DNA of 37,414 bases from the IMG/VR virus record IMGVR_UViG_3300042465_000616, positions 1-37,414 of that record; one strand, 5' to 3'. Origin of the DNA: a virus. Position 1 is the first letter of the stretch; every line of letters begins with the position of its first letter. Made by a program: the position numbers and the translations under genes. The notes under the pieces were generated by a model, which worked only from the letters and a program-made list of their open reading frames with translations, was not told the DNA's origin and searched no databases. Positions 29,829-37,414 of this stretch are shown here, piece by piece.

Positions 29829-30536
29829 TTAGCCCATAGACGGACGGAATGAACCACCTGCCGCAACGCCTGATGGTGTGACGCCACCGCCAAACATACC
29901 ACCAAATTGCGGATTTGTCTGACCGTACAGTTTGGCAATATCGCCATACGCCGATGTGCGTGCCTGTGCGCCTGCAAGCAAGGCATTACCTTGGTTTGCA
30001 CCCTGCTGAGTGTACAGATTGCCCACATTTGCACCGTATTGACCTGCTGCTTGACCAAGTGTATTTGCAGAAGTTTGGCCTACGCCAGCAAGACTTTGCA
30101 ATGGTTGTAAACGCGCAGTACGCTCGGTCTGATAGCGGTTAAACGCATTGGTGTATTCTTGTGAACCTGCTTCTTGACCATACCGAGTGGCAGCTTTTAA
30201 CGCACCACCGGAGATCAACCCGCCACGGGCAGCAGCACTTCGCTCAAGAGCTTTTTGACCTTCACCCAATCGAAAGGCGTAACCAGGATCAGCTTGAAAT
30301 TGACTCATACCAAACGGAGTATATTCAGCAGCAGTCTGAAGTTTACCCAACGCATTGACACCTGCTTGACGGTAGGGTTCCTGCGCCGCCTGCTGTTGCT
30401 GAAACATCCTGTACTGCAATTCAGCAGCACGATCAGAAGCCGCAGCAGTTGTACCGGCTGCACTTTCGGCGGCACTAGCTTGCTTGCTTGCACCAAACAA
30501 CGAAACAGCAGCAGGGATAATAAACGACCAAGGCAT
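29829..30536 (-). CDS. Ejection protein, gp7-like (235 aa)
   Basis: Smallest internal virion protein, comparable with P22 gp7 (229). It starts MPWSFIIPAAVSLFGASKQA, a hydrophobic N-terminus that could act as a membrane or capsid-internal anchor. An Ala/Gln-rich helical region follows (RAAELQYRMFQQQQAAQEPY), then a Gly/Gln-rich tail. Proteins with the pattern FQQQQAAQEPYRQAGVNALG are widespread in P22-like and related phages, next to the larger ejection proteins. Confidence 0.8.
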   Translation of the reverse strand: MPWSFIIPAAVSLFGASKQASAAESAAGTTAAASDRAAELQYRMFQQQQAAQEPYRQAGVNALGKLQTAAEYTPFGMSQFQADPGYAFRLGEGQKALERSAAARGGLISGGALKAATRYGQEAGSQEYTNAFNRYQTERTARLQPLQSLAGVGQTSANTLGQAAGQYGANVGNLYTQQGANQGNALLAGAQARTSAYGDIAKLYGQTNPQFGGMFGGGVTPSGVAAGGSFRPSMG

Positions 30537-30539
30537 AAC

Positions 30540-30878
30540 TTACTCCTTTAAACTTTCAGCCAGCGTGTGCATTTCGGCATCATTGCCGGTCACAATTAAT
30601 ACTTCGTCTATTTCGTCAGTATCTGTGCAATCAGTTGCGTGAATACAGTACCACACTACATCTGTTAGCGATTTTACGCCATGATGCTTGTTTGCCTCAA
30701 TCGTTAAACACGCAGGGGCATGAATAACTGATTTAACACCGTCGACAACCAATTCCACTGACCCACTTGCCAAAACAGACAAGTGATCATGCTTGTGTTT
30801 ATGTTGTACAAGAATGCTTCCCGCAGGAATGCGTGTTTCTTTTGCATACACACCAGCACCAAAATGATGACTGATCAT
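30540..30878 (-). CDS. Cupin-fold protein in the tail operon (112 aa)
   Basis: Single-domain cupin. His26, His28, His30 and His32 in HKHKHDHLSVLASG form the first metal-binding motif, and His65/His66 near ANKHHGVKS lie in the second. The fold could bind a metal and sugar-like ligand, or act structurally. It lies between an Ig-like small protein and the gp7-like gene and is coupled to the former by TAATG. A few other phages encode a cupin here; the biological role is not known. Confidence 0.8.
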   Translation of the reverse strand: MISHHFGAGVYAKETRIPAGSILVQHKHKHDHLSVLASGSVELVVDGVKSVIHAPACLTIEANKHHGVKSLTDVVWYCIHATDCTDTDEIDEVLIVTGNDAEMHTLAESLKE

Positions 30879-31213
30879 TACGAAACCTCGCGCCCTGATG
30901 CACGAATGTTGATTGCTGTGGCAGTACCTGCTAGTGTAGATATAAACGCACCCGGTGACAATACCTGGCCCACTAGCTCGGGGAATGTGTACACCTCGGT
31001 AGGCTGCAACGTCTTGGTCTTGGTGATCAAGTTGGCATCCCCAGCCGAGCCGGACACTGTGACCAAGTTGACACTGATAGTGGCAGCACTGGCGCTGTAG
31101 TTCGTGGCAGTGAACTTGTCAATGATCGTAGTGACACCATTAGCTGTGTACTGGGTGACTTGGGTGGCCTCTGCAATCTTTGCAGGGATCAGGACTTTGA
31201 CTGTGACTGTCAT
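30878..31213 (-). CDS. Small beta-sandwich virion protein (111 aa)
   Basis: Starts MTVTVKVLIPAKIAEATQVT. The NGVTTIIDKFTATNYSASAA, TISVNLVTVSG, then KTKTLQPTEVYTFPELVGQV pattern is like an Ig-type sandwich found in small phage tail proteins. It is coupled by ATGA to the needle-like gene. Location matches P22 gp14, but similarity to gp14 is not evident. Confidence 0.72.
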   Translation of the reverse strand: MTVTVKVLIPAKIAEATQVTQYTANGVTTIIDKFTATNYSASAATISVNLVTVSGSAGDANLITKTKTLQPTEVYTFPELVGQVLSPGAFISTLAGTATAINIRASGREVS

Positions 31214-32061
31214 TGAAAACCTCCGATGTTGTTGTTGACTGTGAGAATTATGGACGGGATGGCTGGCACTGGTGCAGCCGCAGGAAAGGCGGTAATCTCG
31301 ACGCTGAGGGCGTTGACCGAGAACATTAACTCGACATAGTCGTTGGCCTTGAGGTCAAAAAAGTAATTCAGCGACGAGAAAATTTCAGCGTTGTTGCCTT
31401 GAATCCTGATCTGGCTGGCGCTGTCTGGCACGTCTGTGCCGTTGAGTCGGAACCAGAAATAAAACTCAGCCAAGCCGCCTGAAGTTTTGTCCAGTTGGAA
31501 TGAGGTGTCAAAGTTGTAGATGCCCTCGCTGTCCACGTACACCCTTGATGTTGGGGTGCCAAGATACACACCTCGGCTCAAGTCGGTGTTGTTGAACGTG
31601 ATGGCCTTGGCCGTGTTGATCGTGGTGGCCGTTTGAGTCGTGGTGTCGTAGAACGAGCCGTAGCGAGATGCAGCAAATTGGCGCGGAGGCGGGGTCACTT
31701 GAAGACCCTCGATCTGCTTTTGCAACTCGGCCACTTGTGATTGCATGACATTGACATCGTTGGTAGACGCCAACCCTTGTAGCTGTTTTTCTATTTCAGC
31801 GATCTGCGATTCTTGAGTAGACCCGGCAGCATAAGCAGCAAAGCCAGCAGGGGCTGGGTCAACAATGGTCAAGTCAATCTCTTGAACTGGTGGCCCTACC
31901 TGCAAGTCGGTCAATGACGCATAGTTAGTACCGCTGCCAGTAAGCTGGAACAGATTGAAGAAGAATCTGTACCATTCACGCGAGATCAGGCCAGTCCGGG
32001 AATCCGTAAGAGGAACCCGAGGTGGCGTGATATTCGTGAGGATGACGTTTGGTTCACTCAT
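31210..32061 (-). CDS. Tail needle-like protein with knob domain (283 aa)
   Basis: Candidate tail plug/needle, in the P22 gp26 position after gp10. Residues 1-60 (PPRVPLTDSRTGLISREWYR, then FFFNLFQL) are an N-terminal docking segment common to many podovirus tail proteins. Residues 82-122 are a coiled coil (ESQIAEIEKQLQGL, MQSQVAELQKQIEGL). The C-terminal about 150 residues form a C1q/TNF-like jelly-roll (RGVYLGTPTSRVYVDSEGIY, then FDTSFQLDKTSGG). A needle with a TNF-like knob is known from phage Sf6. The coiled coil is shorter than in true needles, so a short fibre is the alternative. Confidence 0.65.
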   Translation of the reverse strand: MSEPNVILTNITPPRVPLTDSRTGLISREWYRFFFNLFQLTGSGTNYASLTDLQVGPPVQEIDLTIVDPAPAGFAAYAAGSTQESQIAEIEKQLQGLASTNDVNVMQSQVAELQKQIEGLQVTPPPRQFAASRYGSFYDTTTQTATTINTAKAITFNNTDLSRGVYLGTPTSRVYVDSEGIYNFDTSFQLDKTSGGLAEFYFWFRLNGTDVPDSASQIRIQGNNAEIFSSLNYFFDLKANDYVELMFSVNALSVEITAFPAAAPVPAIPSIILTVNNNIGGFQ

Positions 32062-33500
32062 GCGTTTGTCGGGGTTACGTAAAGTTCAGCACCCATGATG
32101 GCAATCTTCACGGGGTCGGTGCCAGACACCTCATACACCCGGTCACGCAGCTTGAGGGTCATGCCCAGACGCCGCCAGATGGTGCGGTAACCGTACTGAC
32201 CAATGGCACCCATAAGCTGCCAATGCTCGTTGCTCCAAGTGTGACCACCATCGTCCGACCAGCGTAGCATGGCTTCTGGCTGGCTACCCTGGCCCACAAC
32301 CAAACCAACACCTGTCTCAGCATCAAGCTGGAGACTATGGTGCGAAGTGCGCTTTAAATTGTTCTGACCTGGTGCCAACGCACGCCATGACCGAAGCCAT
32401 TTCTGAGGCTGGCTATTGTCAGCATAGATGTCTAGGTCAAACGTGTAAATGTTAGCGTTTTCAAAGTCACCGACAACAGTGTTGCCTTCAAAGTTGCACT
32501 GGCAATTAGAACGATGGCGAGTAAACGCACCATTCACAAATCCGGCACGCTCATGCCACATTTGTGTGGATACGTCATACACCCAAGTTGCATTGGCAGT
32601 TGGGAAGATCAGCACATAGAACGAGTGGCCTTCTTGCTGGTACGTGTAAGCCAAAGCGTCAGAAATGTTGCCATACTGGGCGATAGCGTACTCGATAGCA
32701 TGAGTAGAAACCCTAGTGCCTGTGTATCCGTTGGCCCGGTAGACGATACCTTGTCCACGGGCGTCTGTGCCTAGCCAAAACAGGCCATTGTCGAGCTTGG
32801 CAACCGAGTACGCAGCTACACAGCCAATTTCGTTAAAAGCGCCTTGAATACGCGCCAATGGAAAATCAGGATTGCCTGCGTTATACCAGACCTCAACGGA
32901 ATCAGAACCAAACAGCCAGGCTTCGCGGTGGTCAACTATCAGCGCCACCAGTCCGTCAGGTGAACCTTCGGCACTGGCAAAGTCAAGAGGATCGACTGAT
33001 AGGCCATCAAGCAGGCTGGTAACCCAAACGCGCTGGCTGTTGGGTTCGTTGAATACGAAGTACCCGTCAAGATAACCAACTGTTACAGCGCCTGGGAAGT
33101 CAGGGTCTGTAATCTGGGCAAAGACGTTGGTGACTTCGTTGTAGATGTAACTTGGACCGTTGCAGGCAATAAATAACTGTGTGCCGTTGTCAGCAATCGA
33201 GACAGGCCCAGTGCCAGACACATTGCCCAGCTTAACGGGTGTACCTGTCAGGCTTGTCAGTTTAAAGAACTCAGTGCCCGAGACAACGTAAAAGTCAGAG
33301 CCATTGGTCTGGTGTGCCCACAAAGCCCGGATTGGGCCAAGACCGACAGTTTGCAAAAAATTGAGGCCAGGGGCGCGGTTTAAGAATCCAGACTCTTTAC
33401 CGCCTTCTGGGATCAGTTCCGGGAACAGATTGATCATGCGATTGTCAGCAGCGTTGACGCTGCGAGCAACATACGCTGAACCGAGAATCTGGGTTTTCAT
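32058..33500 (-). CDS. Packaged DNA stabilisation protein, P22 gp10-like (480 aa)
   Basis: Tail hub component that closes the portal channel after packaging. It is 480 residues, close to P22 gp10 (472). The N-terminus has AYVARSVNAADNRMINLFPE, LIPEGGKESGF and LNRAPGLNFLQTVG, which are typical of the family. A beta-propeller-like body follows. The C-terminal MLRWSDDGGHTWSNEHW and YRTIWRRLG motifs are conserved in gp10-like proteins. It is coupled to the neighbours by overlapping start and stop codons (TAATG before, ATGA after). Confidence 0.92.
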   Translation of the reverse strand: MKTQILGSAYVARSVNAADNRMINLFPELIPEGGKESGFLNRAPGLNFLQTVGLGPIRALWAHQTNGSDFYVVSGTEFFKLTSLTGTPVKLGNVSGTGPVSIADNGTQLFIACNGPSYIYNEVTNVFAQITDPDFPGAVTVGYLDGYFVFNEPNSQRVWVTSLLDGLSVDPLDFASAEGSPDGLVALIVDHREAWLFGSDSVEVWYNAGNPDFPLARIQGAFNEIGCVAAYSVAKLDNGLFWLGTDARGQGIVYRANGYTGTRVSTHAIEYAIAQYGNISDALAYTYQQEGHSFYVLIFPTANATWVYDVSTQMWHERAGFVNGAFTRHRSNCQCNFEGNTVVGDFENANIYTFDLDIYADNSQPQKWLRSWRALAPGQNNLKRTSHHSLQLDAETGVGLVVGQGSQPEAMLRWSDDGGHTWSNEHWQLMGAIGQYGYRTIWRRLGMTLKLRDRVYEVSGTDPVKIAIMGAELYVTPTNA

Positions 33501-34216
33501 TAATAGTTACCGGCGTAGATGTTGAAACGCTGGCGAGTCGCCACAATAGCGTAAGGCATCGACATCACATCGTCAGGGTTATTAATGCGTTTCAGGTTAC
33601 GCTTGCTGGTCATGGAGATGCGCGACACCTGGGGGCTGGGTTCTACGCCAAACTCAGGTGCAAACTCCATTGCCAGGTTATACGTAAACGCCCGCATGTA
33701 ACCCGGTGGGAAGTGCAACTCGGTCGCCAAAGTAGCAGGCTGAGTCAATTCTTGCACCGACACAAAGTGCCATTCAAGGTCACGAGTTGGTCGGGGGTAG
33801 ATCGACATGGTGATGTCGGGGAAGCCCATGTTCACAAAGCAGACCTGCGGATACGTGCTGGTTACAGTCTTGACGGCAATGCCGTTGTACTGCTGCTGGT
33901 TAATGAACTTGATGCCAAAGGACACGTTTGTGCCCGGATCACGGAAGTAAGTAGCGTCATCCAGCATTACAGGACGCAGGCCAATAAAGTTACCAGAGGG
34001 GCCAAGTGTGCGGATGTACTCACCGGCAGGCCATGTAAATACTTGATCTTGGGTGCAAAACACGGCCAAACGCTCAATAGACCACGAGTCGATCATTTGG
34101 TTTAACGCTATCAGCGCATCTTGCGACATGGCAGCGGACGGCGTTTCACCTTCGGCAAGAATGCCAAGCAATCGGAGCGCCCTGTTGATCTGGTCATTCG
34201 CCGTGTAAGTTGCCAT
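33500..34216 (-). CDS. Tail accessory factor, P22 gp4-like (238 aa)
   Basis: First factor to bind the portal after DNA packaging, on which gp10 docks. It starts MATYTANDQINRALRLLGIL, with EGETPSAAMSQDALIALNQM and IDSWSIERLAVF following, as in head-to-tail proteins of this family. The GLRPVMLDDATYFRDP and MRAFTYNLAMEFAPEFG blocks are also typical. It is longer than P22 gp4 (166), which also has peptidoglycan hydrolase activity; that activity is not evident here. Coupled to gp10-like by TAATG. Confidence 0.92.
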   Translation of the reverse strand: MATYTANDQINRALRLLGILAEGETPSAAMSQDALIALNQMIDSWSIERLAVFCTQDQVFTWPAGEYIRTLGPSGNFIGLRPVMLDDATYFRDPGTNVSFGIKFINQQQYNGIAVKTVTSTYPQVCFVNMGFPDITMSIYPRPTRDLEWHFVSVQELTQPATLATELHFPPGYMRAFTYNLAMEFAPEFGVEPSPQVSRISMTSKRNLKRINNPDDVMSMPYAIVATRQRFNIYAGNY

Positions 34217-34217
34217 A

Positions 34218-34424
34218 TCAGATTTCCTCGGTTACAGCCTTGCGCGTGTATTTGCGCTTGATGCCCAGCGCATTCATTGTCACTTCAATCTCAGTGTCAG
34301 AAGCTGGAACAGGCGTATCGGGATTGTACCGCGACCAGCCATTTGTTTCATCAAATACAGCTTCAAGTTCCATAGTAGCGATTTTCCTACCGTGTATTGA
34401 ATGCTCAAGATAAATCAGTGACAT
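34218..34424 (-). CDS. Small protein before gp4 (68 aa)
   Basis: Starts MSLIYLEHSIHGRKIATMEL. A beta-hairpin-like centre (WSRYNPDTPVPAS) is followed by a basic C-terminus (GIKRKYTRKAVTEEI). It lies one base from the gp4-like gene. Small proteins with this KRKYTRK end are common near phage head genes; function unknown. Confidence 0.7.
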   Translation of the reverse strand: MSLIYLEHSIHGRKIATMELEAVFDETNGWSRYNPDTPVPASDTEIEVTMNALGIKRKYTRKAVTEEI

Positions 34425-34566
34425 CAGTGTTTTCCTGTTTCAATTGCTCAAGCCAGTATCCGCAGTCTTGTAACGCACCGAGCGTTGCGTCCAAATCGGA
34501 ACGCAAACGCTCGGCTTGTTTTTGCAGACTTTGCACCCGATCCATAATCACTTCACGGGTGATCAT
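34405..34566 (-). CDS. Small coiled-coil protein (53 aa)
   Basis: Starts MITREVIMDRVQSLQKQAER. The pattern QAERLRSDLDATLGALQDCG, then YWLEQLKQE, is a short helical hairpin found in many phages near head genes. It overlaps the next gene by 20 bases. Role unknown; a chaperone or head accessory is possible. Confidence 0.75.
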   Translation of the reverse strand: MITREVIMDRVQSLQKQAERLRSDLDATLGALQDCGYWLEQLKQENTDVTDLS

Positions 34567-34568
34567 CT

Positions 34569-35204
34569 TTAGGCAGCAATAGCAGCAGTCACATACAGCG
34601 GCAGATAGCGAATGCCATCAGGCGTAAGGACCTTAAGAGCTTGAACTGGACGGATTGTTGCACCGGATGTCGTGTCTTGTAGAAGTTTACCCGAACCTTT
34701 ACTCACACCAGCCAGATTGAACAAAGTACCGCTTGTGTCAAATGTTGCTTTGTCAGCGCCATAAGAGCTCAAGTAGAGGAACGATGTATTTGTACCAGTA
34801 ACAGCGCCGCTAGGCATACCAACTTCAGCTTCAATTGCAGCGTAGGTTCCTTGTGTGCAACCAGCAGACAAGACGACTTCGCCAACCGTACCCGAGGCCA
34901 AGCCAGTTACGCGCCCACTTGCACCAAATGCCAAGTAGCCATACAGACCGTTAGCGTATGCGCCCAATGCAACATTTGCTTCCAAGTCCGATTTGCTTGC
35001 CCAGCCCACGCCACCAGCACCTGTCATGGTGAGTGTGGTTGTAGATGCAGCAGCATCGCTACTACCAGTAGTGGCGTTTGTCACAGCAATGTTAGACACT
35101 GCACTAGACGTTACCGTACCAGTAATAGTTGAGTTGTTGATAACCGCACCGTCTAGATACGGGTCTTCGTACGCAACACCAATAGGTTTTGTATTCGTAG
35201 CCAT
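34569..35204 (-). CDS. Virion structural protein (211 aa)
   Basis: Starts MATNTKPIGVAYEDPYLDGA. Rich in Thr, Ser, Ala and Gly, beta-structured, with a middle part GLYGYLAFGASGRVTGLASG and a compact end VLTPDGIRYLPLYVTAAIAA. An AAGGA ribosome site precedes its ATG. It lies after the coat gene and a terminator hairpin. It could be a head decoration protein; no family is recognised. Confidence 0.72.
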   Translation of the reverse strand: MATNTKPIGVAYEDPYLDGAVINNSTITGTVTSSAVSNIAVTNATTGSSDAAASTTTLTMTGAGGVGWASKSDLEANVALGAYANGLYGYLAFGASGRVTGLASGTVGEVVLSAGCTQGTYAAIEAEVGMPSGAVTGTNTSFLYLSSYGADKATFDTSGTLFNLAGVSKGSGKLLQDTTSGATIRPVQALKVLTPDGIRYLPLYVTAAIAA

Positions 35205-35215
35205 GATTTTCCTTT

Positions 35216-35236
35216 AAAAACAGGGGCCGAAGCCCC
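35216..35236 (-). terminator. UUCG-loop terminator after 35245 gene
   Basis: On the minus strand GGGGC (35236-35232) TTCG (35231-35228) GCCCC (35227-35223) is followed by TGTTTTT (35222-35216). The very stable UUCG tetraloop and the T-run make this a rho-independent terminator. As later genes are co-directional, it probably lets part of transcription through. Confidence 0.88.
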
Positions 35237-35244
35237 CGTTAGGT

Positions 35245-35655
35245 TTAAGCAATACGATAGCAGGTGTAAGTGCCATCACCCGTCTTGCGAGCGCGGAAGT
35301 ACGCACCAATGCCAGAAGCAGGAGTAGCGCCAGAGCCAACCAAAGTCCAGCCAGTGTTGACGGTCACAGTAGCCACACCAGAACTGGTGGAGATAACGAA
35401 GAAGTCAAACGTGCTGCCAACTTTAGCGCTGCTGATGCGATCATCAACGCCGCCCACGCCAGCCACCAGCGGAAGCTGGAAGTTGTTGGCGTTAGTTTGT
35501 GTATACACAATCAAGCCACCTTCGAGTTCGGCCACGGTCAGGACAACGCCTGCGTTAGCTGTGTAAGTCGAGGGTGCTGGGCTGTAACCCAGGGTAGTTT
35601 CGTTCAGGTTGCCGTCACCGAGTTGGTAACCGCCTGCGCCATTAGGGAGTGCCAT
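35245..35655 (-). CDS. Virion-associated protein, possible head decoration (136 aa)
   Basis: Starts MALPNGAGGYQLGDGNLNET. Gly/Thr/Val-rich, with FDFFVISTSSGVATVTVNTG and WTLVGSGATPASGIGAYFRA. Similar beta-rich small proteins lie behind major coat genes in many phages and may decorate the head. It is flanked by two UUCG-loop terminators, so its level may be set between those of coat and downstream genes. Confidence 0.75.
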   Translation of the reverse strand: MALPNGAGGYQLGDGNLNETTLGYSPAPSTYTANAGVVLTVAELEGGLIVYTQTNANNFQLPLVAGVGGVDDRISSAKVGSTFDFFVISTSSGVATVTVNTGWTLVGSGATPASGIGAYFRARKTGDGTYTCYRIA

Positions 35656-35682
35656 GATAATTTCCTTAAAAAGAATGATTTA

Positions 35683-35704
35683 CGAAGAAAGGGGCCGAAG
35701 CCCC
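35683..35704 (-). terminator. UUCG-loop terminator after the coat gene
   Basis: On the minus strand GGGGC (35704-35700) TTCG GCCCC (35695-35691) is followed by TTTCTTCG (35690-35683). The T-run is imperfect, suggesting partial termination. It is eight bases after the coat stop codon and uses the same stem and loop as the hairpin at 35223-35236. Confidence 0.82.
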
Positions 35705-35711
35705 ATTCAAT

Positions 35712-36923
35712 TTAGCCCCAGATGCGGGAAGCCATTTGTGGACGAATGACGGCGCTGCCGAACAAGACATCAATCCGGCATGGCATGCGGTCATTATTAA
35801 TGTCATATTGACGAACAATACGCAAACTAATACCATTATGCACAGCACGAGCAGCCATGTCGACACCTTGTGGGAGCAACAGGTCAGCAGTGGCAAACGT
35901 AATGGCGTCCTTGTGGTACACCAAGTTCTGTGCGTACTGGCTAGAGGCAGCACCGAGGAACGTAACCACACCACCAGTAGCGGGCAGAACGTTCATGGTA
36001 GCCAGAGCGTGAGAAGCAGAGTACATGGGGTACACGGTCACAGTCCAAGTGCCGGACGAAGCGGTAGCGTCAGCCAGGGCAACGAACTGATACAGAGAAC
36101 CAGTAGACTCACGAGTCTGAGGATTCACTGCGTAGCAAGTTGACACGGTAAACACGTCACCAGCTTTGATGGTGGTCGATACTGAACCTTGCTCCAACAG
36201 GATGGTCGCAGAACCTTCGGAAGTCACGCCAGGAGTCTTCACCAAAGTGGAGGCAGCAGCGTCACGAGAGCCGGTGGTGTGCTGTTTGATCGACTGAGAC
36301 ATGTTGACTTCATCAAAGCCCAACACGCCAGTGCCCATCATGCCGTTACGGAACTGCTTGCTGATGGTGTCTGTTGGATTAAACAGACCCTTCATACCTT
36401 CAACCAGGCCAGCGTTGGCGGCAGGGTTAACGGTAGCGTAACGTGGAGACATAACAGCAGCGTTCTCATTCAGCTTCTGCTGGGCTTGCAACAGCACCAA
36501 AGAAGTCGAAGGAGTAGTGCCTGGGGTGCCAACGGAGTTACCGATGTACTTGTAGGCATTGGCAACGTCAGCGTCGATGCTGGAGGCCAACTGGCTGATA
36601 CGAGGCTTCAACACACGTTCTGCGAAGTCATCCAATTGCATGGTCAGTTCAGCAGATGTGAAGTTGACACCAATGTGCTTTTGGTTGGAAACAGACAAAG
36701 TGGTGAACTGCTCGTTGTCGTCCTGAACTTGCAGGGCGGCACCGTCAGTAACCAGGGCGCGGTCAGGCAGGCGAATCCGCAGAGTAGAACCAATCTTGGC
36801 ACCTTCAACAGCAAAGCTGTCGTCGTACTGACGGTTTACGTTACGGGTCAGAACAAGGTTATTCTCCAGAATTTCCAGAGCCTTGCGGGTGATCATGTCG
36901 ATCGTTAGGATGCTATTAGACAT
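35712..36923 (-). CDS. Major coat protein, P22-type HK97 fold (403 aa)
   Basis: Forms the icosahedral capsid. It belongs to the P22 coat family: NSILTIDMITRKALEILENN and LVLTRNVNRQYDDSFAVEGA open the N-terminal arm, with KIGSTLRIRLPDRALVTDGA following. A VSNQKHIGVNFTSAELTMQL segment corresponds to the core. At 403 residues it is slightly smaller than P22 gp5 (430). An AAGGAC ribosome site precedes its ATG. It lies 21 bases after the scaffolding gene and before a UUCG terminator, which is consistent with very high expression. Confidence 0.95.
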   Translation of the reverse strand: MSNSILTIDMITRKALEILENNLVLTRNVNRQYDDSFAVEGAKIGSTLRIRLPDRALVTDGAALQVQDDNEQFTTLSVSNQKHIGVNFTSAELTMQLDDFAERVLKPRISQLASSIDADVANAYKYIGNSVGTPGTTPSTSLVLLQAQQKLNENAAVMSPRYATVNPAANAGLVEGMKGLFNPTDTISKQFRNGMMGTGVLGFDEVNMSQSIKQHTTGSRDAAASTLVKTPGVTSEGSATILLEQGSVSTTIKAGDVFTVSTCYAVNPQTRESTGSLYQFVALADATASSGTWTVTVYPMYSASHALATMNVLPATGGVVTFLGAASSQYAQNLVYHKDAITFATADLLLPQGVDMAARAVHNGISLRIVRQYDINNDRMPCRIDVLFGSAVIRPQMASRIWG

Positions 36924-36944
36924 TTCAAAAAGTCCTTAAAAAAG

Positions 36945-37414
36945 TTAGCGGATACGTTGCGATTCCCACTTCTTCGCCTGTCGTGCCCTATCAGCTTCAA
37001 TCCACTGGCTGGTTGTCATGGTCTTGATAGACCGTGGGTCAGTAGTGTCATGTGCTGGCGAACCGGAGGTTCGGGCGGTAACAGGTGAAATCGGCGCTGG
37101 CGCAGACGTTGTTCGTTTTACGGGAGGATTATCGGACAATTTGCCTTCGATCTTCCCGATTTCCTTTGCCTGCATGAAGGGCGTCATGCGTGAGATGCGA
37201 TCAGCTTCTTTGGGGTTAGAACCGAGGTAGTAAGCTAACTCAGGTCCAACGTCCGAGGACTGGATCGTTTCGGCCATCACATCAGTGATTGGGAGCTTGG
37301 GGTTGTATGCGACTTGTTCAAAGTCATCATATTTCGTCCGTGCTTCTTCTTCCTTGTCGTGATAACTCTCAAGAACTTGCGACTGGCGTTTAGCAGACTC
37401 ACGTTTGGCAATCA
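36945..37414 (-). CDS. Scaffolding protein, C-terminal part (gene starts at 651 across the circle)
   Basis: This stretch continues the scaffold gene. The frame is open from the right edge to the stop at 36945. It overlaps the left part through the 350-base repeat; new information is 36945-37064. The C-terminus, SIKTMTTSQWIEADRARQAK then KWESQRIR, is a basic helical end, as P22 scaffold uses to bind coat. Taking an internal ATG at 37280 as the start would be an artefact of the linear cut. Confidence 0.8.
   Translation of the reverse strand, partial: IAKRESAKRQSQVLESYHDKEEEARTKYDDFEQVAYNPKLPITDVMAETIQSSDVGPELAYYLGSNPKEADRISRMTPFMQAKEIGKIEGKLSDNPPVKRTTSAPAPISPVTARTSGSPAHDTTDPRSIKTMTTSQWIEADRARQAKKWESQRIR
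37065..37414. repeat. Right copy of 350-bp terminal overlap
   Basis: Same sequence as 1-350 except T for C at 37146, A for T at 37203, A for G at 37221 and G for A at 37287. All are silent in the scaffolding frame (Glu, Ala, Gly, Ile codons). This marks a circular molecule of 37,064 bp with strain variation at the joint. Confidence 0.9.

Noticed and set aside
36189-36908. Plus-strand open frame of 239 codons
   Set aside because: Fully antisense to the coat gene, with no start signal or family.
1-37414. tRNA genes, CRISPR arrays, insertion sequences and toxin-antitoxin pairs
   Set aside because: I found no cloverleaf, spacer-repeat structure, transposase or clear pair. The ribbon-helix-helix gene has no toxin partner beside it.

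Overview
The window is a complete, circularly assembled genome of a tailed, podovirus-like phage with a P22-type virion, cut open inside the scaffolding gene. The first 350 bases recur as the last 350 bases (positions 37065-37414) with four mismatches, so the unit genome is 37,064 bp. No bacterial gene, integrase, transposase, tRNA, CRISPR array or other sign of a chromosome was seen. The P22-like tail accessory proteins and a GH108 lysozyme point to a Gram-negative host. The host genus cannot be read from the sequence; an environmental proteobacterium is only a guess.

There are two opposed gene blocks. The late block is read leftwards (minus strand) for about 24 kb, from 11608 down to 1 and then, across the junction, from 37414 down to 24440. 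In transcription order it holds: small and large terminase; three small basic proteins; portal; a DUF5856-like protein; a host-recognition module (two beta-helix tailspikes, a LamG-like protein and several small proteins); scaffold; P22-type coat; two virion-associated proteins separated by UUCG-loop terminators; gp4-like and gp10-like tail factors; a needle-like protein with a knob; an Ig-like small protein and a cupin; three ejection proteins matching P22 gp7, gp20 and gp16 in order and roughly in size; and a lysis cassette (three small membrane proteins and a GH108 endolysin). The order follows P22 (3-2-1-8-5-4-10-26-..-7-20-16), except that about 6 kb of tail genes sits between portal and scaffold.

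The early block is read rightwards in two parts. Part one (12282-14013) is a string of small unknown genes ending with an XRE-type regulator and a bidirectional terminator. Part two (16619-24561) starts with a ribbon-helix-helix regulator. It continues with a DUF2800 Fe-S nuclease, a DUF2815 ssDNA-binding protein, a compact family B DNA polymerase with intact proofreading motifs, a DUF3310 protein, a VRR-NUC nuclease, an SNF2-type helicase, and more small genes ending in a zinc-ribbon protein. Between the two parts, a prim-pol/DUF3987 primase-helicase gene is read leftwards.

The 673-base gap 11609-12281 separates the late and early blocks and is the most notable non-coding stretch. It carries about ten copies of a near-palindrome (TAACCCATTGGGTTA), a second family of repeats (GTCACAGTTGA / GTTGACACAG), a third (GAATCATTGTGCA) and an AT-rich patch. 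It also holds two outward-facing promoter candidates, each with one palindrome inside the -35/-10 spacer. It looks like a phage-encoded genetic switch and possibly the replication origin.
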